NCBI GenBank assembly: GCA_027328825.1
Contig: DAHWTK010000034.1
Span: 1 to 14,833, forward strand
Length of the DNA stretch: 14,833 bases
Direction of reading: 5' to 3'
DNA from: Nitrospirota bacterium
GTDB taxonomy: Bacteria; Nitrospirota; JACRHJ01
Position numbers and translations under genes: made by a program. Positions 1 to 6,398 of the stretch are shown here, piece after piece (position 1 is the stretch's first letter; the number at the start of each line of letters is the position of its first letter). The notes below the pieces were generated by a model that saw only the letters and a list, made by a program, of their open reading frames with translations, made no database searches and was not told the DNA's origin.

Positions 1-162
1 GCGATTCGCGGAGAGTGCGGCGGAAAGAATCGATGAGACTTCTTCCGGCGAGGGCGCCTTTGACGAGCCTGAGATGTTTTTCTGGTTGCAGAATACACAG
101 AGGTGGGGACAACCTTTGTGCGGGATAAAGACGGGGACTATAAACTCTCTGGCGCCCGGCAT
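1..162 (-). CDS. Radical SAM protein, Elp3-like (COG1243 type), 5' part only
   Basis: Only the first 54 codons are inside the window; the gene runs off the left edge. It starts with ATG at 162, six bases after the rnc stop. The reading frame stays open to base 1. Residues 12-32 contain FIPHKGCPHLCVFCNQ, whose Cys18-x3-Cys22-x2-Cys25 is the radical SAM [4Fe-4S] motif. The surrounding IPHxGCPHxCxFCNQ pattern is typical of the Elp3-like radical SAM proteins (COG1243) that often follow rnc in Clostridia and related genomes; that comparison is from memory. Its exact substrate is unknown; Elp3 relatives act on tRNA wobble uridines. No strong Shine-Dalgarno is visible before the ATG, so translation may be coupled to rnc. 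Family assignment is fairly sure, function is not. Confidence 0.8.
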   Translation of the reverse strand, partial: MPGAREFIVPVFIPHKGCPHLCVFCNQKNISGSSKAPSPEEVSSILSAALSANR

Positions 163-168
163 GGGTGG

Positions 169-861
169 TTATTTAAAGAAAGTAAGCGCGGCCTGGGCGG
201 CGTGCTGTTCCGCCTCCTTCTTGCTCCTGCCGCTGCCATTGCCAAGGACACGTCCACCAGCCTCTATCTTGACCTCGAAAACCTTCTGGTGGTCCGGCCC
301 GGATTCGTTTATTACCGTATATTTCGGCAGCTCCCCGAATTTGCCCTGACAGGCCTCCTGGAGTTCCGTTTTATAGTCGAATACCAGGCCGCCGGACACC
401 ATATCCTTTATGTCTTTTTCAAAGTTGTTGCGTATGAACCTGTATGCCTCGTCCAGCCCGGAATCGAGATATATGGCGGCGATTATCGCCTCCATCGCGT
501 TGGCCAGGAGCGACGGTTTTTCGCGCCCGTGGGTCAATTCCTCTCCCTTTCCGAGGAACAGATAACCGCCGATTCCGAGCCTCTGGGCGACCTTGGAGAG
601 GCTTGACTCGCTTACGACAACGGCGCGGAGCTTCGACAGCTCTCCCTCCGGTGAGGTGGGGCAGAGCTTCATTATAAAATCGCTGATTAAAAAATCGAGG
701 ACCGTATCGCCAAGGAATTCCAGGCGTTCGTTATGTCCGGCCATTCCGAGGCGGTTTTCGTTGGCGAAGGATTTGTGCGTGAGGGCCTGCATGAGGAGAG
801 AGGGCTGGTTGAAATCATATTCCAGCCTCTTTTCGAGCTCATGGACGTTTTCGTAATGCAT
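169..861 (-). CDS. rnc: Ribonuclease III
   Basis: Endoribonuclease that cuts double-stranded RNA in rRNA precursors and structured mRNAs; it acts as a dimer in the cytoplasm. The signature NERLEFLGD is at residues 44-52 (ATG numbering) and holds the Glu and Asp equivalent to E. coli E38 and D45. The second acidic cluster reads LANAMEAI, so the E117 equivalent is present (Glu123) but the D114 position is Asn120. A C-terminal double-stranded RNA binding domain covers about residues 162-229, with FDYKTELQEACQ near its start and GSGRSKKEAEQHAAQAAL at its end. I chose ATG at 861, giving 230 aa, the usual length. The frame can be opened further to a TTG at 903, but that would overlap fabF by 31 bases and add residues with no family similarity. 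It follows fabF after 11 bases, a common arrangement. Confidence 0.95.
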   Translation of the reverse strand: MHYENVHELEKRLEYDFNQPSLLMQALTHKSFANENRLGMAGHNERLEFLGDTVLDFLISDFIMKLCPTSPEGELSKLRAVVVSESSLSKVAQRLGIGGYLFLGKGEELTHGREKPSLLANAMEAIIAAIYLDSGLDEAYRFIRNNFEKDIKDMVSGGLVFDYKTELQEACQGKFGELPKYTVINESGPDHQKVFEVKIEAGGRVLGNGSGRSKKEAEQHAAQAALTFFK

Positions 862-872
862 GACGCCCTGAC

Positions 873-2117
873 TCAACCGTTGAACTTGCGGAAAAGCAGG
901 CAACCGTTAGTGCCCCCGAACCCGAAGGAATTGGAAAGCGCGGCGTTTACAGTAGCCTCGCGCGCCTCGTTCGGGACATAGTCCAGGTCACATTCCGGGT
1001 CTTTTGTCTCGTAGTTTATGGTGGGCGGGATTTTGCCTTCCATGATTGTCTTAACGGCGACTATTGCCTCGACGCCGCCAGCCGCGCCGAGCAGATGGCC
1101 CGTCATAGACTTTGTCGAGCTTACCGGGATTTTATATGCCCGTTCGCCCAGCACCGCTTTAATCGCCATCGTCTCAAACTCGTCGTTGAACTTGGTCGAG
1201 GTTCCGTGGGCGTTTATATAGCTAATATCTTCCGGGCCGACGCCGGCGTCATTCATCGCCATCTTTATGCATCGGGCCGCGCCGTCGCCATTGGGGGCCG
1301 GCGCAGTCAGGTGGTATGCGTCTCCCGAGAGACCGTATCCCGCAAGCTCGGCCAGTATATTGGCGCCGCGGGCCCTGGCGTGCTCCAGTTCCTCAAGGAC
1401 CATCACGCCTGCGCCCTCGCCCATGACAAAACCGTCTCTGCCTGCATCGAATGGCCTGCTTGCCCGTTCCGGCTCGTCGTTCCTTGTGGAAAGGGCCTTC
1501 ATGGCATTAAACCCGCCTATGCCCATCGGCGTGATGCAGGCCTCAGTGCCTCCGGCTATCATGGCATCGGCGTCGCCTCGCTGAATGACCTTGAAGGCGT
1601 CTCCTATATTATGCGTCCCGGTTGCGCAGGCTGTAACCACGGCGGAATTCGGCCCCTTGGCGCCGAAGATGATGGATATATGGCCGGAGGCGAGGTTGAC
1701 GATAAGCATCGGGATAAAAAACGGCGTAATCTTCCTGGGACCTTTCTCAAGGACGATGGCATGGTATTTCTCGATTGCTATGAGGCCGCCCATCCCGGAG
1801 CCGACCATAACGCCCACACGCTCCGCGTTGGCCTCCGTAACCTTCAGGGCTGACTGCTCCATCGCCATCCTCGAAGCCGCGATAGACAGGTGGATAAACC
1901 TGTCCATCTTTTTTATCTCTTTGGCCTCGATATAGAGCGCAGGGTCGAACCCTTTCACCTCTCCGGCGATCTTTGTGGCAAAATCGGCCGGGTCGAACTG
2001 CGTGATAAGCCCGACGCCGCTTTTGCCTTCGAGCATCCCGCTCCAGGTCTCGTCTACCCCTATGCCAAGCGGCGTTACCGCCCCCATGCCGGTTACAACT
2101 ACTCGTCTCTTTTCCAA
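873..2117 (-). CDS. fabF: 3-oxoacyl-[acyl-carrier-protein] synthase II
   Basis: Elongating beta-ketoacyl-ACP synthase (KAS II) of FAS II: it condenses malonyl-ACP with acyl-ACP and releases CO2. The thiolase-fold Cys-His-His triad is visible: Cys164 in TACATGTHN, His304 in NAHGTSTKFND and His341 in STKSMTGHLLGAAGG, with Lys336 beside it. The glycine-rich NSFGFGGTNG is near the C terminus. The length of 414 aa is normal. The start codon is TTG at 2117, supported by GGAGA six bases upstream and by the following EKRRVVVTGMG matching the family N terminus. It lies 105 bases after acpP; that gap contains a strong inverted repeat which may reduce fabF expression relative to acpP. rnc follows directly. 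Confidence 0.97.
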   Translation of the reverse strand: MEKRRVVVTGMGAVTPLGIGVDETWSGMLEGKSGVGLITQFDPADFATKIAGEVKGFDPALYIEAKEIKKMDRFIHLSIAASRMAMEQSALKVTEANAERVGVMVGSGMGGLIAIEKYHAIVLEKGPRKITPFFIPMLIVNLASGHISIIFGAKGPNSAVVTACATGTHNIGDAFKVIQRGDADAMIAGGTEACITPMGIGGFNAMKALSTRNDEPERASRPFDAGRDGFVMGEGAGVMVLEELEHARARGANILAELAGYGLSGDAYHLTAPAPNGDGAARCIKMAMNDAGVGPEDISYINAHGTSTKFNDEFETMAIKAVLGERAYKIPVSSTKSMTGHLLGAAGGVEAIVAVKTIMEGKIPPTINYETKDPECDLDYVPNEAREATVNAALSNSFGFGGTNGCLLFRKFNG

Positions 2118-2146
2118 AAAGAATCTCCGTTTTAATACAAAATTCC

Positions 2147-2209
2147 GTGTTCGCGGTTAAAATACGTGCTCGTATTAATGGTGAAATTAAATGAGATTTT
2201 CACGAACAC
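2147..2209 (-). other. Nested inverted repeats between acpP and fabF
   Basis: GTGTTCG at 2147-2153 pairs with CGAACAC at 2203-2209. Inside it, AATACG at 2161-2166 pairs with CGTATT at 2171-2176 around a four-base loop. There is no clear T-run after the hairpin, so it does not look like a full terminator. It could be an mRNA stabiliser, processing site or partial terminator that keeps acpP transcripts more abundant than fabF; this role is inference. Confidence 0.5.
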
Positions 2210-2222
2210 AAATCACAGTTTT

Positions 2223-2453
2223 TTATACCTTGCTTGCGATATAATCCACTGCGTTCTGCACCGTTGCAATCTTTTCAGCCTCTTCTTCTGGTATCTCTAT
2301 TCCGAATTCCTCTTCAAAGGCCATAATCAGCTCGACGGTGTCGAGGGAATCGGCGCCAAGGTCGTCTATAAATGATGCCTGCGGGGTAACCTCGCCCTCT
2401 TCCACTCCAAGCTGTTCGGCTATTATCTTCTTAACCTTCTCGTCAACTGACAT
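2223..2453 (-). CDS. acpP: Acyl carrier protein
   Basis: Small acidic carrier (76 aa) that holds the growing acyl chain on a 4'-phosphopantetheine arm. The attachment site is Ser36 in DDLGADSLDTVELIMAFEEEF, here given as residues 31-51, with the canonical DSL motif. Four-helix ACP composition and length are typical. The ATG start at 2453 has a very strong Shine-Dalgarno (AGGAGGTGA) ending a few bases upstream, in line with the high ACP level cells need. It sits between fabG and fabF, the conserved order. The 147-base gap upstream holds repeat remnants (2467-2600) and no convincing promoter, so it is probably transcribed from the promoter before fabG. The inverted repeat downstream may protect its transcript. 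Confidence 0.98.
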   Translation of the reverse strand: MSVDEKVKKIIAEQLGVEEGEVTPQASFIDDLGADSLDTVELIMAFEEEFGIEIPEEEAEKIATVQNAVDYIASKV

Positions 2454-2466
2454 TATCTCACCTCCT

Positions 2467-2495
2467 AATTGATTGCAGAAAAAACCAATTGATTG
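2467..2495. repeat. Nine-base direct repeat in the acpP leader
   Basis: AATTGATTG occurs at 2467-2475 and again at 2487-2495, exactly 20 bases apart, immediately upstream of (and abutting) the acpP Shine-Dalgarno. It could be a chance AT-rich duplication or a pair of protein binding sites spaced two helical turns apart. Confidence 0.4.
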
Positions 2496-2564
2496 TCATT
2501 CTGAAGCCCTGGCCTAAGAACCATAATTTAGAAATTAAGATTCAAAGCAGTGCTCAGAACGACA
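2494..2564. repeat. Small inverted-repeat element upstream of acpP
   Basis: TGTCATTCTGA at 2494-2504 and TCAGAACGACA at 2554-2564 are inverted copies that match at 10 of 11 positions, enclosing a 71-base AT-rich segment. The termini resemble the GTCATTCTGA-type dispersed intergenic repeats found in many bacterial genomes (from memory). It encodes nothing and looks like a non-autonomous or decayed repeat that forms part of the acpP leader. Confidence 0.5.
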
Positions 2565-2576
2565 GGCAAAATACCG

Positions 2577-2600
2577 GGCGCAATAAATTACGCTCTTACA
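2577..2600 (-). repeat. Half-copy of the palindromic repeat seen at 7579-7632
   Basis: On the minus strand these 24 bases match 19 of 24 positions of the plus-strand sequence at 7580-7603, including an identical ATTTATTGCGCC core. It abuts the fabG stop codon. The second palindrome arm is missing, so this is a truncated or decayed copy. Confidence 0.55.
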
Positions 2601-3341
2601 TTACATATACATCCCGCCGTTTACGTGAATGACCTGGCCGGTGATGTATAATGCCGCATCTGACGCCAGAAATTTAACCGCCGCCGCAATGTCCTCCGGC
2701 GTCCCAAGACGTCCGAGCGGAACCTGCTTGAGAAGCTCTTCCCTCACCTTCTCCGGCAAGGCCTGTGTCATGGCCGTGTCGATAAAACCGGGCGCAACCG
2801 CATTTGCGGTAATGTTGCGCGAGGCGTATTCACGCGCAATAGTCTTGGTGAGGCCGATAAGACCCGCCTTCGAGGCGACATAATTGGCCTGGCCGGAATT
2901 GCCCATGGCCCCGACTATGGACGCGATGTTTATTATCGTGCCCCTCCTGGCCTTGGACATGTGCTTTATGGCCGCCTTTGCGCAGTTGAAAGACCCTTTG
3001 AGGTTCACGTCGATTACCAGGTCCCACTCCTCGTCCTTCATGCGCATTATGAGGTTATCCCTTGTAATTCCCGCGTTGTTGACAAGGATATCCAGCTTGC
3101 CGAATCTCGCCACGGCTTCGTCCACCATGGCCGCCGCGGAGGCCGAGTCTGCGACATTGCCGGTAATGGAAAACGCCTTCACGCCGAAGGCTTCAAGCTC
3201 GCGCGCCGCTTCTGAAGCCTTGTCGCCATTCACATCCGATACGGCCACATTCGCTCCGGCCTTCGCCAGCGCGACTGCTATGGCCTTCCCTATGCCCTGG
3301 GCCGCCCCTGTAACAAGCGCCGTCTTCCCCTGTAAGTGCAT
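2601..3341 (-). CDS. fabG: 3-oxoacyl-[acyl-carrier-protein] reductase
   Basis: NADPH-dependent ketoreductase of FAS II that reduces 3-oxoacyl-ACP to (R)-3-hydroxyacyl-ACP. It is a classical short-chain dehydrogenase: the nucleotide-binding TGAAQGIG is at residues 11-18, NNAG at 88-91, and the catalytic residues are Asn113, Ser141, Tyr154 and Lys158 (YVASK). The SDR C-terminal part has PGFIDTAMT and ends in GQVIHVNGGMYM, the FabG hallmark. The length of 246 aa is normal. ATG at 3341 is preceded by AGAGGA at good spacing. A promoter is visible in the gap after fabD, so fabG-acpP-fabF-rnc can be expressed apart from the upstream genes. Confidence 0.97.
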   Translation of the reverse strand: MHLQGKTALVTGAAQGIGKAIAVALAKAGANVAVSDVNGDKASEAARELEAFGVKAFSITGNVADSASAAAMVDEAVARFGKLDILVNNAGITRDNLIMRMKDEEWDLVIDVNLKGSFNCAKAAIKHMSKARRGTIINIASIVGAMGNSGQANYVASKAGLIGLTKTIAREYASRNITANAVAPGFIDTAMTQALPEKVREELLKQVPLGRLGTPEDIAAAVKFLASDAALYITGQVIHVNGGMYM

Positions 3342-3370
3342 GGCTTTTCCTCTTTTAAGTCGTGCAGAAG

Positions 3371-3398
3371 ATTATAAAAATACCACCTTAAAAGTCAA
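3371..3398 (-). promoter_or_regulatory. Sigma70-type promoter upstream of fabG
   Basis: On the minus strand, TTGACT (3393-3398) is followed after 16 bases by a perfect TATAAT (3371-3376), predicting a start near 3364 and a leader of about 23 bases before the fabG ATG. The -35 box begins two bases after the fabD stop codon. CTTTTAAG at 3352-3359 and CTTAAAAG at 3387-3394 form an inverted repeat that brackets the -10 box, a possible operator. Confidence 0.7.
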
Positions 3399-3399
3399 G

Positions 3400-4359
3400 T
3401 TATTTCTTGGAAGTTATTTTGCAACCGATACTTAAGTAGTCGAGGGTAGTGTTAAGCGAAACCGTATCTTCCACGTTTCTTATCTCCGCCTCTTTTGTAA
3501 TCCTCTTAACCAGCCCGCAAAGGACCTTGCCCGGCCCGACTTCGACAAGCGTATCAGCTCCGTGCAATACCAGCGCATGAACGCAATCTTCCCAGAGAAG
3601 CGGCATCGTAAGCTGCCTCAGTAGATTATCTTTCACATCCGCGGCCTTATCAACTAATTCCCCGGAAGCGTTGGAGGCTACCGGATAATGCAGGTCTTTA
3701 ATTCCGGCGGCGTCGAGTTCGCCCTTAAGCCTTTCCACCGCCGGGGCCATGAGAATGCAGTGCGACGGGACGCTTACCGCAAGCGGCACCACCTTCTTCG
3801 CCCCCATTGCCTGACAATGCTCAGAAGCCTTCTCGACCGCCGCCCTTTCTCCGGCTATGACCACCTGACCCGGAGAATTGTAATTCGCCGGAGATACCGC
3901 GCCTGTGGCTGACGCCTCCGAACATGCTTCCTTTATCTTTTCGGGGTCCAGGCCCAGGACAGCAGCCATAAGGCCCTTTCCCTCAGGCACTGCTTCCTGC
4001 ATATATTTCCCGCGCTTCCTTGCCAGCGCCGCCGCCTGACCAACGGTAAGCCCACCAGCCGCGGCGACGGCTGTAAGTTCGCCCAACGAATGTCCCGCCG
4101 CAGCGACAGGCTTTATATGCATTGCGGAAAGCACGGCATTGACGGCAAGGCTTGCTGTCAGTATCGAGGGCTGCGTATTCTCAGTCCGGTTTAGTTCACC
4201 CTCAGGCCCGCCGAAACAGAGCTTTGCCAGGTCCAGGCCGGTAGCGTCCGACGCCTCTTCAAAGACCTCCCTGGCCTCCGGGTATTCATCATACAGCGCC
4301 TTTACCATCCCGATCTTCTGGGAGCCCTGGCCGGGAAACATGAAAGCGGTATTAGCCAT
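3400..4359 (-). CDS. fabD: Malonyl-CoA:[acyl-carrier-protein] S-malonyltransferase
   Basis: Moves the malonyl group from CoA to ACP to give the extender unit for FabF and FabH. The nucleophile elbow GHSLGE carries Ser91; GQGSQ at residues 10-14 forms the oxyanion region; the carboxylate-binding Arg is in the ARKRGKYM stretch (about 116); and the catalytic His is His200 in SVPSHC. VEVGPGKVLCGL near the C terminus is also typical. At 319 aa it is slightly longer than many FabD, with a Lys-rich tail. The ATG at 4359 overlaps the etfA stop by one base (TAATG), so the two are translationally coupled; AAGGAG and AAAGGA lie in the end of etfA. The fabG promoter starts at its stop codon. Confidence 0.96.
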   Translation of the reverse strand: MANTAFMFPGQGSQKIGMVKALYDEYPEAREVFEEASDATGLDLAKLCFGGPEGELNRTENTQPSILTASLAVNAVLSAMHIKPVAAAGHSLGELTAVAAAGGLTVGQAAALARKRGKYMQEAVPEGKGLMAAVLGLDPEKIKEACSEASATGAVSPANYNSPGQVVIAGERAAVEKASEHCQAMGAKKVVPLAVSVPSHCILMAPAVERLKGELDAAGIKDLHYPVASNASGELVDKAADVKDNLLRQLTMPLLWEDCVHALVLHGADTLVEVGPGKVLCGLVKRITKEAEIRNVEDTVSLNTTLDYLSIGCKITSKK

Positions 4360-5549
4360 TATCCTTTAAGCTCCTTGAGTTTTCTTGCAAACGCAGGGAG
4401 CACCTCGAAGACGTCGCCCACTATACCTATATCAGCAACATTAAATATCGGCGCGTCAGGGTCTTTGTTTATGGCGATTATCATATCTGAGGACTGCATA
4501 CCCGCCAGATGCTGGATGGCGCCGGATATGCCGCAGGCGATATAGAGCCTGGGACAAACCGTCCTGCCCGTCTGGCCTATCTGGCGCGGGTACGGCATCC
4601 AGCCGGAGTCCACCGCCGCGCGCGTAGCGCCGACGACACCGCCCAACATATCGGCAATCTCCTTAAGCAGCTCAAAGCCTTTTTCTCCCATGCCGCGCCC
4701 GCCGGAGACTATTATCTCGGCCTCGGAAATATTAATTTTGTGTCCGGCCTCCTCTATCGTCTCAAGGAGCCTCGTCCTGGACGCCAGCGGGCCGGCAGGA
4801 GCTTCTTTTATGATTTCTCCCGTTCTCCCGGTATCCGCAGGCAGACGCTTCATAACGCCCGGCCTGACCGTCGCCATCTGGGGACGGTTATTCGGGCAGG
4901 CTATCGTCGCCATGATGTTGCCGCCGAACGCTGGCCTGGTCTGGAGCAGGTTTTTATTCTCGGAATCAATGCCGAGCGCGGTGCAATCGGCTGTCAGACC
5001 GGTTCGGACTCTCGTCGCCACAATCGGCACGAATGCCCGGCCAATCGATGTCGCGCCTGCGAGGACAATCTCCGGCTTGTATTTTTTAATCAACTGGGAA
5101 AGCGCGTCGGCATATGCGTCTTCGTGGAACTCGTTTAGCAGGCCGTCCTCAACCTGGTAAACCCTGTCCGCGCCAGCTTCTATTAGCGACTTTGCCTCAA
5201 CATCCATCCCCGTCCCGAAAAGCACTGCCGAAAGTTCCTCGCCCAGCGAATCCGCCAGGCGCCGCCCTTCGCCAAGCAGCTCGCAGGCCACCGGGACAAT
5301 TTTGTTATTTCTCTGCTCCGCGAATACCCAGACGCCTTTATATGCAGAGAGGTCGGCAGCCGGGGCGCTCCTGGGCTCATCCGTCATCTCTATGGCGAAC
5401 GACGGGCAGATGTCAACGCATGTCCCGCAGAGCGTGCATTTATCGCCGATAACGGCCTTCTCGTCCTTCATCTTGATTGCGCCGAACGGACACTCGTTTG
5501 CGCAGGCCTCGCATCCGACGCATATATCGACTTTTACTATAATAGGCAT
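4359..5549 (-). CDS. etfA: Electron transfer flavoprotein alpha subunit with N-terminal ferredoxin domain
   Basis: FAD-carrying subunit of ETF, paired with the EtfB encoded just upstream; it exchanges electrons with acyl-CoA dehydrogenase. Residues 1-60 form a 2[4Fe-4S] ferredoxin domain with Cys10, 13, 16, 20 and Cys38, 41, 44, 48, all eight ligands intact. The ETF alpha part follows from about residue 70. FAD-binding motifs are SGGRGMG (282-288), GATRAAVDSGW (307-317), QIGQTG (323-328), YIACGISGAIQHLAG (336-350) and NKDPDAPIF (361-369). The 396-aa length reflects the extra domain, as in CarE of the Acetobacterium caffeoyl-CoA reductase (from memory). The domain suggests direct exchange with ferredoxin-level donors or acceptors; that is inference. 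It follows etfB after 63 bases and overlaps fabD by one base. Confidence 0.95.
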   Translation of the reverse strand: MPIIVKVDICVGCEACANECPFGAIKMKDEKAVIGDKCTLCGTCVDICPSFAIEMTDEPRSAPAADLSAYKGVWVFAEQRNNKIVPVACELLGEGRRLADSLGEELSAVLFGTGMDVEAKSLIEAGADRVYQVEDGLLNEFHEDAYADALSQLIKKYKPEIVLAGATSIGRAFVPIVATRVRTGLTADCTALGIDSENKNLLQTRPAFGGNIMATIACPNNRPQMATVRPGVMKRLPADTGRTGEIIKEAPAGPLASRTRLLETIEEAGHKINISEAEIIVSGGRGMGEKGFELLKEIADMLGGVVGATRAAVDSGWMPYPRQIGQTGRTVCPRLYIACGISGAIQHLAGMQSSDMIIAINKDPDAPIFNVADIGIVGDVFEVLPAFARKLKELKG

Positions 5550-5565
5550 TTTTGTAATCCTTCAT

Positions 5566-5591
5566 CCCCATTCTTTAAGATTAAGAGGGGG
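5566..5591. repeat. Imperfect inverted repeat in the etfB-etfA gap
   Basis: CCCC at 5566-5569 and GGGG at 5587-5590 flank an imperfect TTCTT/TAAGA pairing, giving a short hairpin in the 63-base gap just upstream of the etfA ribosome binding site (AAGGA on the minus strand). There is no T-run, so it is not a terminator; it may affect mRNA stability or be part of a decayed intergenic repeat. Confidence 0.3.
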
Positions 5592-5612
5592 ACAGAGGTG
5601 CGTTATAAAAAA

Positions 5613-6398
5613 TTAAATAATCTTTAAACCCTTAAGCTTTTCCACCAGCCGCGCCGCCTGCTCATCTGGCGTGCCTTCTATTCTTTCCCTGTTCCCCTTG
5701 GGCGGCGGGGAAAAAACTTTCATAACCTTAGTCGGCGAACCTGCGAGGCCGATTTTCTCCGCCTCGGCGCCTATGGCTTCGGCGCTCAAAGGTTTTATCT
5801 CAAGCGACTTAGCCTTCATCTTGCCTTTCAGGGACGGCATCCTCGGCGTATTTATTTCCTTAACCACGGTTATCACCGCCGGGAGGCTTACCTCGACGAC
5901 CTCATACCCGTCCTCGATAAGCCTCTCCACTTTCATCTTCCCGTTAGAGACATCCACAATTTTGCGGACATAGGCGACGAAAGGCAGGCCGAGGTTTTCG
6001 GCTATTCCAGGCCCGACCTGGGCGGTATCCCCGTCGATTGCCTGTTTGCCGCAGATTACGAGGTCGAGCGAATCGAGCTTTTTAAGACCAAGACCAAGCG
6101 TATAGGATGTAGCCCATGTATCCGCGCCCGCGAACGCCCTGTCGGAGATCAGCATGACATCGTCCGCGCCCATCGCCACAGTGTGCTTAAGGACATCTCC
6201 GGCCTGCGGCGGCCCCATCGTAACAGTCGTAACCTTCCCGCCGTGTTTTTCCTTCAGGCAAATGGCCTCTTCCACGGCATAGGTATCGAATGGGTTCAGA
6301 ATGGCCGGAACTCCCTCGCGCACCATTGTGCCTGTTGCCTTGTCTATCTTCACCTCGGAGGCGTCCGGGACCTGTTTTACGCAAACGGCGATGTTCAT
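5613..6398 (-). CDS. etfB: Electron transfer flavoprotein beta subunit
   Basis: Forms the ETF heterodimer with the ferredoxin-fused EtfA. The ETF-beta signature region VVKEINTPRMPSLKGK is at residues 178-193, and CGKQAIDGDTAQVGP at 116-130 is the conserved nucleotide-binding stretch. MGPPQAGDVLKHTVAMGADD followed by ISDRAFAGADTWATSYTL resembles EtfB of the clostridial group, where this subunit binds NADH or a second FAD for electron bifurcation, rather than the AMP-binding respiratory type. That subgrouping is inference from memory of the family. The length of 261 aa is normal. The ATG at 6398 overlaps the acd stop by four bases (ATGA), indicating translational coupling and matched expression of dehydrogenase and ETF. 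Confidence 0.95.
   Translation of the reverse strand: MNIAVCVKQVPDASEVKIDKATGTMVREGVPAILNPFDTYAVEEAICLKEKHGGKVTTVTMGPPQAGDVLKHTVAMGADDVMLISDRAFAGADTWATSYTLGLGLKKLDSLDLVICGKQAIDGDTAQVGPGIAENLGLPFVAYVRKIVDVSNGKMKVERLIEDGYEVVEVSLPAVITVVKEINTPRMPSLKGKMKAKSLEIKPLSAEAIGAEAEKIGLAGSPTKVMKVFSPPPKGNRERIEGTPDEQAARLVEKLKGLKII

Noticed and set aside
862..903. TTG-initiated N-terminal extension of rnc
   Set aside because: It overlaps fabF, has no family similarity, and an ATG at 861 gives the usual RNase III length.
1095..1853. Plus-strand open frame (252 codons) opposite fabF
   Set aside because: Shadow of fabF: no motif, no ribosome site, and composition typical of an antisense frame.
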